DNA of 64,000 nucleotides from an uncultured Anaerolineales bacterium (lineage in GTDB: Bacteria; Chloroflexota; Anaerolineae; Anaerolineales; UBA6663), in the NCBI GenBank assembly GCA_937952305.1, contig CALFZO010000053.1:124001-188000 (forward strand). The letters are read 5' to 3'. A program made the translations under genes and the position numbers. The notes under the pieces were generated by a model. That model ran no database searches, had not been told where the DNA came from, and worked only from the letters and a program-made list of their open reading frames with translations. Positions 32,843-40,868 of the stretch are shown here, piece after piece (position 1 is the stretch's first letter; each line of letters opens with the position of its first letter).

Positions 32843-34186
32843 ATGACCGAGACCGCGCGCCACGCGGCGCTGGTGGAGCGCGACCAGCGCCAGCTCCACC
32901 CCTTGCAGCATCCCAACAAGCACGCCGACCCGCTCGTCGTGGAGCGCGCCGAAGGCGTGTGGCTGCACACTGCCGACGGGCGCAAGGTCCTGGACGGCCT
33001 GGCCGGGCTGTGGAACGTCAACGCCGGCTACGGCCGCGCCGAGCTGGCCGACGCCGCCCGCGACCAGATGCTCAAGGTCGCCTACACCTCCAACTACGTC
33101 GGCATGACCACGCCGCCGGCGGCGGAGCTGGCCCACCGGCTGGCCGGCTTCGCCCACCCGACGCTCACCACCACCTTCTTCGCCTCGGGCGGCTCGGAGG
33201 CCAACGACAGCGCCTTCAAAACCGTGCGCTATTACTGGAAGCGCCGGGGGCAGCCGGACAAGTTCAAGATCATCGCCCGGCGCGGCGCCTACCACGGCAT
33301 CACCCTGGCGGCGACCTTCGCCACCGGGATCGAGCGTTACCACAAGATGTTCGGGCCGGCCGTGCCCGGCTTCGTGCATGTGGCTGCGCCCAACCCGTAC
33401 CGCTTCGACGGTGACCGGCGCGAGGGCGAGACCGTGGGCCAGGCCGCGGCGCGCGCGATCGAGGCCGCCATCGTGCAGGAGGGGCCGGAGACCGTGGCCG
33501 CCGTCATCGCCGAGCCGGTGCAGGGCGTGGGCGGCGTGATCGTGCCGCCGGACGATTACTTCCCGCGCGTGCGCCAGATCTGTGACCAGTACGACGTGCT
33601 CCTGATCGCGGACGAGGTCATCACCGGCTTCGGTCGCACCGGGGCGTGGTTCGGCGGCCAGCACTGGGACCTGCGCCCGGACCTGCTGGTCTTCGCCAAG
33701 GGCATCACCAGCGGCTACCTGCCGCTGGGCGGCGTGCAGATCTCGGACCAGATCCGCGACGCCATCTGGAACGCGCCGGAGGCCGAGACCTGGATGCACG
33801 GCTACACCTATTCCGGCCACGCCACCGCCTGCGCCGTCGGCCTGAAGAACCTGGAGATCCTGGAGCGCGAGGGCCTGCCGGAGCGGGCGCGCCAGATGGG
33901 CGAGCGCCTGCGCCAGGGCCTGGAGGCGCTGCGCGAGTTCCCGGCCGTCGGCGACGTGCGCGGGCGCGGCCTGCTGTGCGGCGTGGAGCTGGTGAAGGAC
34001 CGCGAGACGCGCACGCCCGATGGCGAGCTGGCCGGCCAGGTGATGGCGGCCCTGCTCCAGCGCGGCGTCCGCAGCCGGGCCGTCGGCGCCAGCACGCTGG
34101 CCTTCTCGCCGCCGCTCATCATCAACGCCGACGAAGTCGACCTGATCGTCAAAACCCTGGGCGCCGTCCTCGATTCAATGAGTTGA
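32843..34186 (+). CDS. Class III (omega) aminotransferase
   Basis: The 447-aa PLP enzyme has FFASGGSEANDSAFK, YHGITLAATFATG, the Asp-containing LLIADEVITGFGRTG and the PLP lysine in LLVFAKGITSGYLPLGGV. It fits the putrescine/beta-alanine/omega-amino acid:pyruvate transaminase group within class III. A ribosome site GAAAGGAA precedes the ATG. It is divergent from the kinase-aminotransferase fusion and 4 bp ahead of ilvE, so it is probably cotranscribed with the branched-chain aminotransferase. Amine donor is not determined. Confidence 0.92.
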   Translation: MTETARHAALVERDQRQLHPLQHPNKHADPLVVERAEGVWLHTADGRKVLDGLAGLWNVNAGYGRAELADAARDQMLKVAYTSNYVGMTTPPAAELAHRLAGFAHPTLTTTFFASGGSEANDSAFKTVRYYWKRRGQPDKFKIIARRGAYHGITLAATFATGIERYHKMFGPAVPGFVHVAAPNPYRFDGDRREGETVGQAAARAIEAAIVQEGPETVAAVIAEPVQGVGGVIVPPDDYFPRVRQICDQYDVLLIADEVITGFGRTGAWFGGQHWDLRPDLLVFAKGITSGYLPLGGVQISDQIRDAIWNAPEAETWMHGYTYSGHATACAVGLKNLEILEREGLPERARQMGERLRQGLEALREFPAVGDVRGRGLLCGVELVKDRETRTPDGELAGQVMAALLQRGVRSRAVGASTLAFSPPLIINADEVDLIVKTLGAVLDSMS

Positions 34187-34190
34187 CCCT

Positions 34191-35270
34191 ATGACCACCA
34201 CCCCCATCCGCGTGGAGACCCTGGCGCCGGCCGACCTCAAGCCGATCCCGCAAGAGCTCTCGTTCGGGCGCGTCTTCACCAACCGCATGTTCACCCAGCA
34301 CTACACGGCCGGCCAGGGCTGGCATGACGCCGTCATCGGCCCCTACCAGCCGCTCAGCCTGGACCCGGCCACGGTCAGCCTGCACTACAGCCAGTCCATC
34401 TTCGAGGGCACCAAGGCCTACCGCCGGCCCGACGGCGGGATCAACCTGTTCCGGCCGTGGGAGAACGCCCGGCGCTTCAACCGCTCGGCCGAGCGCATGG
34501 CCATGCCCGTCCTGGACGTCGAGGCCCATGTGGAGGCCATGACCGAGTTGGTGCGGCTAGAGCACGCGTGGGTGCCGGACGCGCCGGGCGCCACGCTTTA
34601 CCTGCGCCCCACCCTCATCGCCGACGAGCCGACGCTGGAAGTGCGCGCCAGCCGGACTTACCTGCACTACATCATCCTCAGCCCGGTCGGCCCGTACTTC
34701 GCCACCGGGTTCAAGCCGGTGTCTGTGTACGTGGAAAGCGACCACATCCGGGCCGTGCGCGGCGGCACCGGCGCGGCCAAGACCGGCGGCAACTACGCCG
34801 CCAGCCTGTACGTGTCCGAGAAGGCCAAGCAGCAGGGCTACCAGCAGGTGCTGTGGCTGGACGCCGTCGAGCGGCGCTACGTCGAGGAAGTCGGCGCCAT
34901 GAACATCGCCTTCGTCTACGCCGGCCAGCACATCCGCACGCCGGCCCTGTCCGGCAGCATCCTGCCCGGCGTCACGCGTGACTCGGTGCTGACGCTGGCC
35001 CCGGACCTGGGCTATACCATCAGCGAAGACCGCCTGGACATCAGCGAGGTGTTCCGCGACCTGGAGCGCGGCGCCATCACCGAAGTCTTCGGCCTGGGCA
35101 CGGCCGCCGTGGTCGCGCCGGTGGGCCGGCTGGGCTACCAGGGCCGTGATGTCCTGGTCAACGGCAACGAGGCCGGGCCGGTAGCCGCGCGCCTGTATCA
35201 GGCCCTGACCGACCTGCAATACGGCCGCGCCCCGGACCCGTACGGGTGGACGCTGACGCTCACGCCCTGA
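34191..35270 (+). CDS. ilvE: Branched-chain amino acid aminotransferase
   Basis: The 359-aa fold-type IV PLP enzyme of the IlvE/BCAT group has YSQSIFEGTKAYR, LYLRPTLIADEP, the cofactor-lysine region in GGTGAAKTGGNYA and the conserved EEVGAMNIAFV. Length matches the BCAT-type (IlvE II) subfamily. It performs the reversible last step of Leu/Ile/Val synthesis with 2-oxoglutarate/glutamate. Only 4 bp separate it from the upstream aminotransferase. No other branched-chain synthesis genes are in the window. Confidence 0.95.
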   Translation: MTTTPIRVETLAPADLKPIPQELSFGRVFTNRMFTQHYTAGQGWHDAVIGPYQPLSLDPATVSLHYSQSIFEGTKAYRRPDGGINLFRPWENARRFNRSAERMAMPVLDVEAHVEAMTELVRLEHAWVPDAPGATLYLRPTLIADEPTLEVRASRTYLHYIILSPVGPYFATGFKPVSVYVESDHIRAVRGGTGAAKTGGNYAASLYVSEKAKQQGYQQVLWLDAVERRYVEEVGAMNIAFVYAGQHIRTPALSGSILPGVTRDSVLTLAPDLGYTISEDRLDISEVFRDLERGAITEVFGLGTAAVVAPVGRLGYQGRDVLVNGNEAGPVAARLYQALTDLQYGRAPDPYGWTLTLTP

Positions 35271-35299
35271 CCTGTCCGCCGCCAACCAGCTTCTCACCG

Positions 35300-35356
35300 C
35301 CGAGACGCGGGGAGCGCCCCCAGCCTGGTTTAGACTGAGCGCCTTCCGCGTCTCGG
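35300..35356. repeat. Inverted repeat between ilvE and the reductase gene
   Basis: CCGAGACGCGG (35300-35310) and its exact reverse complement (35346-35356) are 11 bp each, with 35 bp between. It could form a large stem-loop acting as a terminator for ilvE or a 5' leader structure for the reductase gene that starts at 35400. No T-run follows directly. Confidence 0.5.
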
Positions 35357-35399
35357 GGTTTAACTACTGGCCGCCGCCGTTCACACGGGGAGCACACGC

Positions 35400-36677
35400 A
35401 TGCGCCGATCGCAATTGGGCAATTGGGGGATCGCGTTCCTGGCCGCCGTCAACGTCGGCCTGTGGCTGGCCTTCCCGCCCGAGGACGATGGGCGGCGCCT
35501 GTTCGTCAACCAGGTGCTCAGCGAAATCCTGTCGTCCACAGGCATGATCCTGATGGCGGCCGCCATCGTGCTCTCGCTGCGGCCGCGCTTCCTGGAGCCC
35601 TTCTTCGGCGGCCTGGACAAGATGTACAAGGCGCACAAAACGGCGGCACTGACCGGGCTGATCCTGATCCTGCTGCACTTCTTCACGATGCCCGGCAGCG
35701 GCGAGGTCTACCTGGGACGCGACCTGGGCAAGCTGGCCCTGATCGGCTTCCTGGTGCTGATCGCGCTGACGCTGGCGCCGCGGTTACCCGTGGTTGGCGG
35801 CTACCTCCAGTTCGCGTATCACCACTGGCGGCTCTCGCACAAACTCGTCGGCGCCGTCTTCATCCTGGGCCTGGTCCACACCTTCCAGGTGAAGAACGTG
35901 ATGCAGTTCGCCGAGATCCCGGCCCTGTACTGGAAGATCGTGGCGTACGGCGCGGCCGGATTGTACGTTTACCAGGTGGCGCTGGCGCCGTTCCTGCGCG
36001 GCGCCCGCCCCTACGCGGTGGAGGCGGTGCGGCGGCTCAACGGCTCGACCGTGGAGGTGACGCTGCGGCCGCGCGGCGCCGGCGTGCCGCAGCGGGCCGG
36101 GCAGTTCGTGTTCGTCAGCTTCCCAGGCGACCCGGTGCTGGCCGAGCCGCACCCATTCACGGTGAGCAGCGCCCCGCACGAGCCGGCCCTGCGCCTGTCC
36201 ATCAAGGCGGCGGGCGATTGGACCCGGCACCTGTACGGGCGGCTCCAGCCGGGCGGCGAGGCGCGCGTGGACGGCGGCTACGGCGGCTTCGACTTCCGCG
36301 CGGGCGGCCGGCAGCAGATCTGGATCGCCGGCGGCATCGGCGTGACGCCGTTCCTGAGCTGGGTGCGCTCCTTCCAGGGCGAGCCGGAGGCCGACATCCA
36401 CTTCTTCTACACGGCCCGCGCCGAGGCCGACGCGCTGTTCTGGGACGAGTTTGCGGCGGCCGCCCAACAGCAGCCGCGCTTCCGGGCGACGCTGAACATC
36501 TCGGCGCGCGACGGCAGCTTGAGCGTGGACAAGATCGCGGCCCAGGTCGGGGAGTTGGCCGGCCACCACATCTACCTGTGCGGGCCGGCGGCCATGACGG
36601 CGGCCTTCGCCGAGCAATTCCGCCGACGCGGGGTGCCGGCGGCCCACCTCCACTACGAGGAGTTCAACTTCCGATGA
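35400..36677 (+). CDS. Ferric-reductase-like membrane flavocytochrome (FRE/NOX-type)
   Basis: The 425-aa protein has about six transmembrane helices in the first 195 residues (ferric reductase-like TM domain) with haem-ligand histidines in KAHKTAALTG, LLHFF, WRLSHKL and LGLVHTF. A soluble FAD-binding domain follows (about 205-310; HPFTVSSAPHEPALRLSIKA). The NAD(P)-binding domain (about 310-425) has IWIAGGIGVTPFLSW and YLCGPAAM. It probably moves electrons from NAD(P)H through FAD and haem to an external acceptor such as Fe(III) or oxygen. Its final codons are duplicated in tandem downstream. Confidence 0.9.
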   Translation: MRRSQLGNWGIAFLAAVNVGLWLAFPPEDDGRRLFVNQVLSEILSSTGMILMAAAIVLSLRPRFLEPFFGGLDKMYKAHKTAALTGLILILLHFFTMPGSGEVYLGRDLGKLALIGFLVLIALTLAPRLPVVGGYLQFAYHHWRLSHKLVGAVFILGLVHTFQVKNVMQFAEIPALYWKIVAYGAAGLYVYQVALAPFLRGARPYAVEAVRRLNGSTVEVTLRPRGAGVPQRAGQFVFVSFPGDPVLAEPHPFTVSSAPHEPALRLSIKAAGDWTRHLYGRLQPGGEARVDGGYGGFDFRAGGRQQIWIAGGIGVTPFLSWVRSFQGEPEADIHFFYTARAEADALFWDEFAAAAQQQPRFRATLNISARDGSLSVDKIAAQVGELAGHHIYLCGPAAMTAAFAEQFRRRGVPAAHLHYEEFNFR

Positions 36678-36730
36678 GGCCTGGGCCGGCGGCCCACCTC
36701 CACTACGAGGAGTTCAACTTCCGATGAGGC
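36635..36730 (+). repeat. 46-bp direct duplication of the reductase gene's 3' end
   Basis: The 46 bp at 36635-36680 (last codons, stop and 4 bp beyond) recur exactly at 36685-36730, with a 50-bp period and a 4-bp spacer. Both copies encode AAHLHYEEFNFR-stop in the same sequence context. The second copy is untranslated in the main frame. It could be a recent replication slip or an assembly artefact. Confidence 0.95.
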
Positions 36731-36736
36731 TTAAGA

Positions 36737-36766
36737 CGTTGGGGCGCACCACCGTGCGCCCCAACG
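36737..36766 (+). terminator. Strong stem-loop after the reductase gene
   Basis: A perfect 13-bp stem (CGTTGGGGCGCAC with its complement) and a 4-nt loop lie 60 bp after the reductase stop. There is no T-run, so it may terminate by stability alone or stabilise the 3' end. A second smaller GC hairpin (36815-36833) follows and could serve the convergent zinc-ribbon gene. Confidence 0.6.
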
Positions 36767-36846
36767 ACCAGCTCAGTGCGGTGGAGACCCTTTCACCGCC
36801 ACGGCGTCAGGGAGGGCGGGGTCACGCCCCGCCAGCAGCGTCGTTA

Positions 36847-37029
36847 TCAGGTGAAAGCGCCGGCCTCGGCGACGTAGCCGCAGCGCGGGCAACTCAACTG
36901 CACCAGCCCATCGTACGCCAGGCGGCCCCGGCGGCAGCGCGGGCAGGCCATGCCGGGCTGCGGCCGGCGGCGCCGGCCCGCACAGCTGCGGACCCGCTTG
37001 GGCGGCGGGGTGCGGCGCGGCGGCGTCAC
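36847..37029 (-). CDS. Small zinc-ribbon protein
   Basis: The 60-aa protein (GTG start) has an Arg/Pro-rich N-terminus and two CPRC knuckles (ACPRCRRG and SCPRCGY), a classic four-cysteine zinc ribbon. It lies 16 bp downstream of the protein disulfide oxidoreductase gene on the same strand. An ATG at 36951 would leave just the zinc-binding part. Function is unknown; such ribbons often bind nucleic acid or protein. Confidence 0.55.
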   Translation of the reverse strand: MTPPRRTPPPKRVRSCAGRRRRPQPGMACPRCRRGRLAYDGLVQLSCPRCGYVAEAGAFT

Positions 37030-37045
37030 GGACCGTTCCCGCGCC

Positions 37046-37759
37046 TCAGTTGAGGTGCGCCTCCCAGTCGACGCGCAGGCGCGCCATGGTCTGGTCGTCC
37101 AGCACCTGCAGCAACTGCGCCAGCACCTGCTGCTCGGGCTGCGCGCCTTCGATGTGGATGACGTCGTTAATCACGGTGCGCGGCACGCCGTAGACCTGAT
37201 AGCGGTTGGCCAGGTGCGGGAACTCGGTGGCCTCGACCATGTCGGCGGTCACGAATTCGCTGGCCAGGGCCAGCTTGTGAGCCAGCACCACAGCGCGCGG
37301 GCAGTACGGGCAGGTGGGCGTGACGTAGACCTGGATGTGCACGGGCTTGGTCAGGCGCTCCAGCGCCTGGCGCGTCGGCGCGGCCAGATCCACGGCGCCG
37401 CGGCTGACCATCTTGATGTCCTCGATCAGGGTCGCAAACTCGTAGCCGGACGGGACGCCGAACAGCCGGATGCCGTAGTCTTTGGGCTGCGCGCCGCCGC
37501 GCTGCACGGCCACGGCCGGGATCTTGTCGATCCCCAGCGAACTCACGGCTTCGGCGTCGGCCACAAAGTCGCGCACTTCCAGGGTCAGCTTGTCAGATAA
37601 GGCCGTGACCTCCTCCAGAAGCTGGCGGGTCTCGGCGCAATACTCGCACTCCAGCGCGCCGCCCTCACCCTGTGTGAACAGCACCAGGTTCACCGGGCCG
37701 CTCAGGTCGGCGAAGGCCGCGCGGATCTGCTTGCGAACGTCATCATTGAGCATGGGCAT
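37046..37759 (-). CDS. Protein disulfide oxidoreductase with two thioredoxin folds (PDO/glutaredoxin-like)
   Basis: The 237-aa protein has tandem thioredoxin folds. The first has the active site CEYC (about residues 38-41) and the second CPYC (near 150), each with a cis-proline (KIPAV and GVPRT). This is the PDO architecture common in thermophiles and many environmental bacteria, acting as a cytoplasmic dithiol/disulfide exchanger fed by thioredoxin reductase. GGAG 6 nt upstream fixes the ATG at 37759. A shared ECF-type promoter lies upstream, tying it to the thiol regulon. Confidence 0.93.
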   Translation of the reverse strand: MPMLNDDVRKQIRAAFADLSGPVNLVLFTQGEGGALECEYCAETRQLLEEVTALSDKLTLEVRDFVADAEAVSSLGIDKIPAVAVQRGGAQPKDYGIRLFGVPSGYEFATLIEDIKMVSRGAVDLAAPTRQALERLTKPVHIQVYVTPTCPYCPRAVVLAHKLALASEFVTADMVEATEFPHLANRYQVYGVPRTVINDVIHIEGAQPEQQVLAQLLQVLDDQTMARLRVDWEAHLN

Positions 37760-37801
37760 GGGTCGCTCCAGTTCTTTAATCGGATTGGCGTCTACACCCC
37801 C

Positions 37802-37830
37802 TTAGATGCGCCGGCCCCGGCTCGGTGACA
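37802..37830 (-). promoter_or_regulatory. ECF-type promoter A (protein disulfide oxidoreductase)
   Basis: On the minus strand TGTCAC (37830-37825), a 16-bp spacer, then GCATCTAA (37809-37802). The start codon is 43 bp downstream. The same bipartite element occurs upstream of four other genes in the 37.8-45.6 kb island. Confidence 0.8.
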
Positions 37831-37840
37831 AGACTAGTTA

Positions 37841-37870
37841 AACGAAAAACGGGCGAGCGACTCGCCCGTT
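37841..37870 (-). terminator. Intrinsic terminator of the sigma/anti-sigma operon
   Basis: A perfect 10-bp stem (AACGGGCGAG with its complement, loop TCG on the minus strand) is followed on the minus strand by TTTTTCGTTT. It sits 20 bp after the anti-sigma stop and directly before promoter A, separating two units. Confidence 0.88.
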
Positions 37871-37889
37871 CCGGCCAGGCCGGTGCCGC

Positions 37890-38144
37890 CTACGGCTTCG
37901 CCGTCAGGAACTCGGCCAGGTCCAGCGACTTATACAGGCGTTCGCGCGCGCTGGTGGTGAGCTGCGGCGCCGGCAGATCCCGGACCAGGTGGACGGTCTT
38001 GCGCAAGGTATCCACCACCACACGGCAATTCTCGCAATCGGCCAGGTGGCGTTCGATCTCGGCGCACAGCCCGGCCGAGGCAGCGCCGTCCAGGTAAAGC
38101 GACAGGTCGCCCAGCAGGTGCTGGCAGTCGTGCGCAGGGTGCAT
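37890..38144 (-). CDS. Zinc-binding anti-sigma factor (ZAS type)
   Basis: The 84-aa soluble protein has HLADCENC (the H-x3-C-x2-C ZAS motif) and an upstream DCQHLLGDLSLYLDG helix, as in RsrA/ChrR-type anti-sigma factors. It lacks a transmembrane helix, so it should sense a cytoplasmic signal. In RsrA the zinc-bound cysteines oxidise under disulfide stress and release the sigma factor. It starts directly after the sigma factor stop (TGA then ATG), the usual arrangement for stoichiometric coexpression. Confidence 0.9.
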   Translation of the reverse strand: MHPAHDCQHLLGDLSLYLDGAASAGLCAEIERHLADCENCRVVVDTLRKTVHLVRDLPAPQLTTSARERLYKSLDLAEFLTAKP

Positions 38145-38744
38145 TCAGGCCTCCTTGCCGGCCGCGGCCATTTCAGAGAAGTAGCCGGCCAGCCGTTCAC
38201 GCAGCCACAGACGGGCGCGGTGCAGGCGCGTCTTCACGTTTTCCGGCGAGATGCCGAGCGCCTCAGCCGCCTGTTCGGTAGACAGATCCTCCAGCTCGCG
38301 CAGCACGAAGACGGCGCGCAGCTTCTCCGGCAGCGCCCGGATGGCGTGCTCCAGCTCGGCGCGCGCCTCGGCGCTCTCCAGGTCGCGCTCCGGCAGACAA
38401 CACCAGTCAAACAGCTCGCGCGGCGTGGCCAGGGTCTCGCCGTCGTCGCTGGGCAGTTCCACCGTCACGTTGAGCGGCTTGCGGCGCAGCCGCATCAGCG
38501 CCGCGTTGTAGGCGATCCGGTAGAGCCAGGTGTTCAGGCCGGCCCGCCACTGGAAAGACCCGATAGCCCGGAAGGCGTTCAGGAACGTCTCCTGCACCAC
38601 GTCCTCGGCCTCCGCCTCGTCGTTCAGCAGGCGCAGCGCCAGCCGGTAGACGCCGGGCGAATGGAGCTCGACGCATTGCGCGCACGCCGACTTGTCGCCG
38701 GCCTGCAGCCGTTCCACCAGGGCCCGTTCGTCGATATCCGTCAT
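38145..38744 (-). CDS. ECF RNA polymerase sigma factor, candidate thiol-stress sigma
   Basis: The 199-aa protein has region 2 (YRLALRLLNDEAEAEDVVQETF...FQWRAGLNTWLYRIAYNAAL) and region 4 (LPEKLRAVFVLRELEDLSTEQAAEALGIS...VKTRLHRAR). Its start codon lies only 3 bp downstream of promoter B, so its own mRNA would be leaderless. It is cotranscribed with a ZAS anti-sigma. The same promoter element precedes thioredoxin reductase, the PDO, a rhodanese operon and a TlpA thioredoxin. Autoregulation and control of that set are the natural inference. Confidence 0.93.
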   Translation of the reverse strand: MTDIDERALVERLQAGDKSACAQCVELHSPGVYRLALRLLNDEAEAEDVVQETFLNAFRAIGSFQWRAGLNTWLYRIAYNAALMRLRRKPLNVTVELPSDDGETLATPRELFDWCCLPERDLESAEARAELEHAIRALPEKLRAVFVLRELEDLSTEQAAEALGISPENVKTRLHRARLWLRERLAGYFSEMAAAGKEA

Positions 38745-38747
38745 TGC

Positions 38748-38777
38748 TTAGATGCGGCCTCGCTTTCAAAGGTTTCA
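38748..38777 (-). promoter_or_regulatory. ECF-type promoter B (sigma/anti-sigma operon)
   Basis: TGAAAC (38777-38772), a 17-bp spacer, then GCATCTAA (38755-38748) on the minus strand. The ATG begins at 38744, so the predicted transcription start falls at or next to the A of ATG. A TATAAT-like element (TCTATAATGC on the minus strand, near 38786-38793) could provide basal transcription. Confidence 0.78.
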
Positions 38778-38817
38778 CCGAGCATTATAGACGCGAAGCC
38801 TTCTGGCCGTTAAACAT

Positions 38818-38850
38818 GACGAGACGCGGCCGGAGCAGCCGCGTCTCGTC
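38818..38850. terminator. Strong stem-loop in the thioredoxin reductase/sigma intergenic region
   Basis: A 13-bp perfect stem (GACGAGACGCGGC with its complement) and a 7-nt loop. On the plus strand CTTTTTCTT follows seven bases later; on the minus strand there is no good T-run. It most likely ends the leftward thioredoxin reductase transcript by stem stability, or blocks antisense readthrough. The 127 bp between it and the reductase stop holds no convincing gene. Confidence 0.55.
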
Positions 38851-38998
38851 GTCGCTCTTTTTCTTGGAGCCTCACGCCGGCCGCTCGATCAGAGGCACGG
38901 TGAAGGCAGCGCCTCCGCCCTGGCCGTCAGCCGGGCGTATTCGGCGGCGCGGACCTGCGCGTCCAGCCTGGGGTTCCAGCCCGCGCCAGACCGGGCGC

Positions 38999-39982
38999 CT
39001 ACTTCGACCAGTCCACGGCCAGCTGCGCGCGGCCGTGCAGGTGCTTCTCCACGGCCATGCCGGCCACCGCGCCCTCGGCCGCCGCCACCACGGCCTGCTT
39101 GACGTGGTTGCACAGCACATCGCCGACGGCGTACACGCCCGGCACCCCGGTCTGGTACTCGCGGTCCACCATCAGGCAGCCCGTCTCGCTGACCGCCAGC
39201 TGGCCCTGCAGGAAGTCCGTGATCGGCTTGCCACCCTGCAGATAAATAAACGCGCCCGTGACTGCCAGAGTCTGCTCAGCCTGGCCGCGCACGCCGAAGC
39301 GGACGGCTTCCACCCGGTCCTGGCCGAGCACCTCGCGCACGGTGGCGCCGTGGTAGACCGTCACCTTCGGGTGCGCCGACAGCTCATGGATCAGGTGCTC
39401 GGGCGCCTTGATCTCGGGCGTCGGCGACAGGAAGTGGACGTGGCGCACGAAGCGGGTCAGGAACAGCGCTTCCTCCACGGCTTCGTCGCTGTTGCCGGCC
39501 ACCAGCACCACCTGGTCGCGGAAGAACGCGGCGTCACAGGTGGCGCAGTAGGAAACGCCCCGGCCGAGCAGGCGGTCTTCGCCGGCCACCCGCTGGCCGC
39601 GCCCCATCGAGCCGGTGGCGATGACCACGGCGCGGGCCGTATACGTGGCGCTGTTGGCGTAGATGGTTTTGAGCTCGCCCTCCAGGTCCACGCCCTGGAC
39701 CTTGTCCTGGGCGAAGACGGCGCCGAAGGCCTCGGCCTGTCCGCGCATCACCTGAAGCAGTTCCGCGCCGCCGATGGCCTGGGCGAGGCCGGGGTAGTTG
39801 GCGATCTTGGCCGTCAGGCCGAGCGCGCCGGCGGTCAGGCCCTTGTCGAGCACCAGGGTCTTGAGATCGGCGCGGGCCGTGTAGATGGCGGCCGTGGCGC
39901 CGGCCGGGCCGCCGCCGATGATGACGACGTCGTAATGATTGTCGGAGTCGCCGCCCAGGGCGACGGGCATGTTCAGGGTCAT
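38999..39982 (-). CDS. trxB: Thioredoxin reductase-like FAD oxidoreductase
   Basis: The 327-aa enzyme has an FAD-binding GGGPAG, redox-active CATC in SYCATCDAAFF, an NAD(P) motif reading VAGNSDEAVEEAL (degenerate GxGxxA: the usual G-G-G-N-S-A is A-G-N-S) and a C-terminal AVGDV. It reduces thioredoxin-like partners, plausibly the PDO or TlpA proteins encoded nearby. The unusual nucleotide-binding motif could mean NADH or ferredoxin preference. ECF promoter C lies 50-80 bp upstream. Confidence 0.9.
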   Translation of the reverse strand: MTLNMPVALGGDSDNHYDVVIIGGGPAGATAAIYTARADLKTLVLDKGLTAGALGLTAKIANYPGLAQAIGGAELLQVMRGQAEAFGAVFAQDKVQGVDLEGELKTIYANSATYTARAVVIATGSMGRGQRVAGEDRLLGRGVSYCATCDAAFFRDQVVLVAGNSDEAVEEALFLTRFVRHVHFLSPTPEIKAPEHLIHELSAHPKVTVYHGATVREVLGQDRVEAVRFGVRGQAEQTLAVTGAFIYLQGGKPITDFLQGQLAVSETGCLMVDREYQTGVPGVYAVGDVLCNHVKQAVVAAAEGAVAGMAVEKHLHGRAQLAVDWSK

Positions 39983-40036
39983 CGCATTTGCCTCGGCGAG
40001 AGCGCGGGGACAGGCCCACGCGCGGGTTCTGCAGCG

Positions 40037-40065
40037 TTAGATGCCGGACCGCCGAAAAAGTGACG
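40037..40065 (-). promoter_or_regulatory. ECF-type promoter C (thioredoxin reductase), overlapping the upstream terminator
   Basis: CGTCAC (40065-40060), a 16-bp spacer, then GCATCTAA (40044-40037) on the minus strand, 55 bp before the trxB start. The -35 element overlaps the foot and T-run of the rhodanese-operon terminator. Confidence 0.78.
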
Positions 40066-40088
40066 GCCGGGCAAACCTTGCCCGGCCG
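40055..40088 (-). terminator. Intrinsic terminator of the rhodanese operon
   Basis: A perfect 11-bp stem (CGGCCGGGCAA with its complement, 3-nt loop, 40064-40088) is followed on the minus strand by TCACTTTTTCGG. It ends the long leftward operon after the rhodanese at 40124. Confidence 0.85.
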
Positions 40089-40123
40089 CAGGGGAGTTCA
40101 GCTGACGAAGGTAGACCGGCCCG

Positions 40124-40576
40124 CTATGGCCCGGTGACGATGGGATAGCCGGCCGCCTGCCACTCCCGCACGCCGCCGGCCATGCTGGTGACCTGCGTGA
40201 AGCCGGCCTGCTGGAGGATGTCGCGGCCCTGCTGGCTGCGGTTGCCGGACCGGCAGACGACCACGACCTCCTGGTCACGCGGCACTTCATTCACGCGGTC
40301 GGCCAGTTGCCCCAGCGGGATCAGCGTGGCGCCCGGCACGTGGAATTCGTTCCACTCCGACGGCTCGCGCACGTCCAGGATAAAGGCGCCGGCCTCGCGC
40401 TTTTCATACGCCTGCGCCACCGAGATTTCGGCCGGCAGGCCGCTGGCCGACAACTGCCAGAAGAAGAACGCGCCGATGGCGATGACGGCGACGGCGGCCA
40501 GGCCGGCCCACAGCCAGGTCCGGTTGGCGTTGGCCTGGCGCTGGGCCGCGCGGCGCGCGGATTTGTTCGTGCTCAT
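40124..40576 (-). CDS. Membrane-anchored rhodanese-like protein
   Basis: The 150-aa protein has a basic N-terminus, one transmembrane helix (about residues 20-40; LWAGLAAVAVIAIGAFFFW) and a rhodanese domain with FILDVREPSEWNEFHVPGA. The active-site loop CRSGNRS has the persulfide-carrying Cys. AGGAG 9 nt upstream supports the ATG at 40576. The domain should face the outside of the membrane. Last gene of a sulfur-handling operon starting at 43820. Confidence 0.92.
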   Translation of the reverse strand: MSTNKSARRAAQRQANANRTWLWAGLAAVAVIAIGAFFFWQLSASGLPAEISVAQAYEKREAGAFILDVREPSEWNEFHVPGATLIPLGQLADRVNEVPRDQEVVVVCRSGNRSQQGRDILQQAGFTQVTSMAGGVREWQAAGYPIVTGP

Positions 40577-40659
40577 GCGGGGCTGCTCCTGTTGACGAAA
40601 CTCACGGAAAGACGGCACTGAGTGCGGTCAGCGCACGGCTGACCTCAGCGGCGGAGGCC

Positions 40660-40863
40660 TCAGGTGCCGCCCGGCGCGCAGGCCGCGGCGCTGGCCGAGG
40701 CGCTGCCCCCGCCGCTGACCTTGGACGCAAACGTCGACAGTTTCTTCTTGACCTTGCGGCTGCCGCAGGTGGGGCAGACCACGTCCTTGACGGCCTCAGC
40801 ATTGCGGACCAGCTCGTCGAATTCTTCATGACAACTGGGGCACTCAAATTCGTAGATTGGCAT
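40660..40863 (-). CDS. FmdB-type zinc ribbon protein
   Basis: The 67-aa protein begins MPIYEFECPSCHEEFDELV, with CPSC and VCPTCGS knuckles, the standard FmdB/CxxC_CxxC_SSSS family layout, and a Gly/Ser/Ala-rich tail. The family is named for a putative regulator of formamidase, but most members have no known role. Its place in a persulfide-related operon suggests sulfur or metal handling. Confidence 0.9.
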   Translation of the reverse strand: MPIYEFECPSCHEEFDELVRNAEAVKDVVCPTCGSRKVKKKLSTFASKVSGGGSASASAAACAPGGT

Positions 40864-40868
40864 GGCGT

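Noticed and set aside
38851..38998. Possible gene fragment left of thioredoxin reductase
   Set aside because: One minus-strand frame ends GGGAAFTVPLIERPA, reminiscent of a kinase C-terminus, but it is under 20 residues and the rest does not continue the match.
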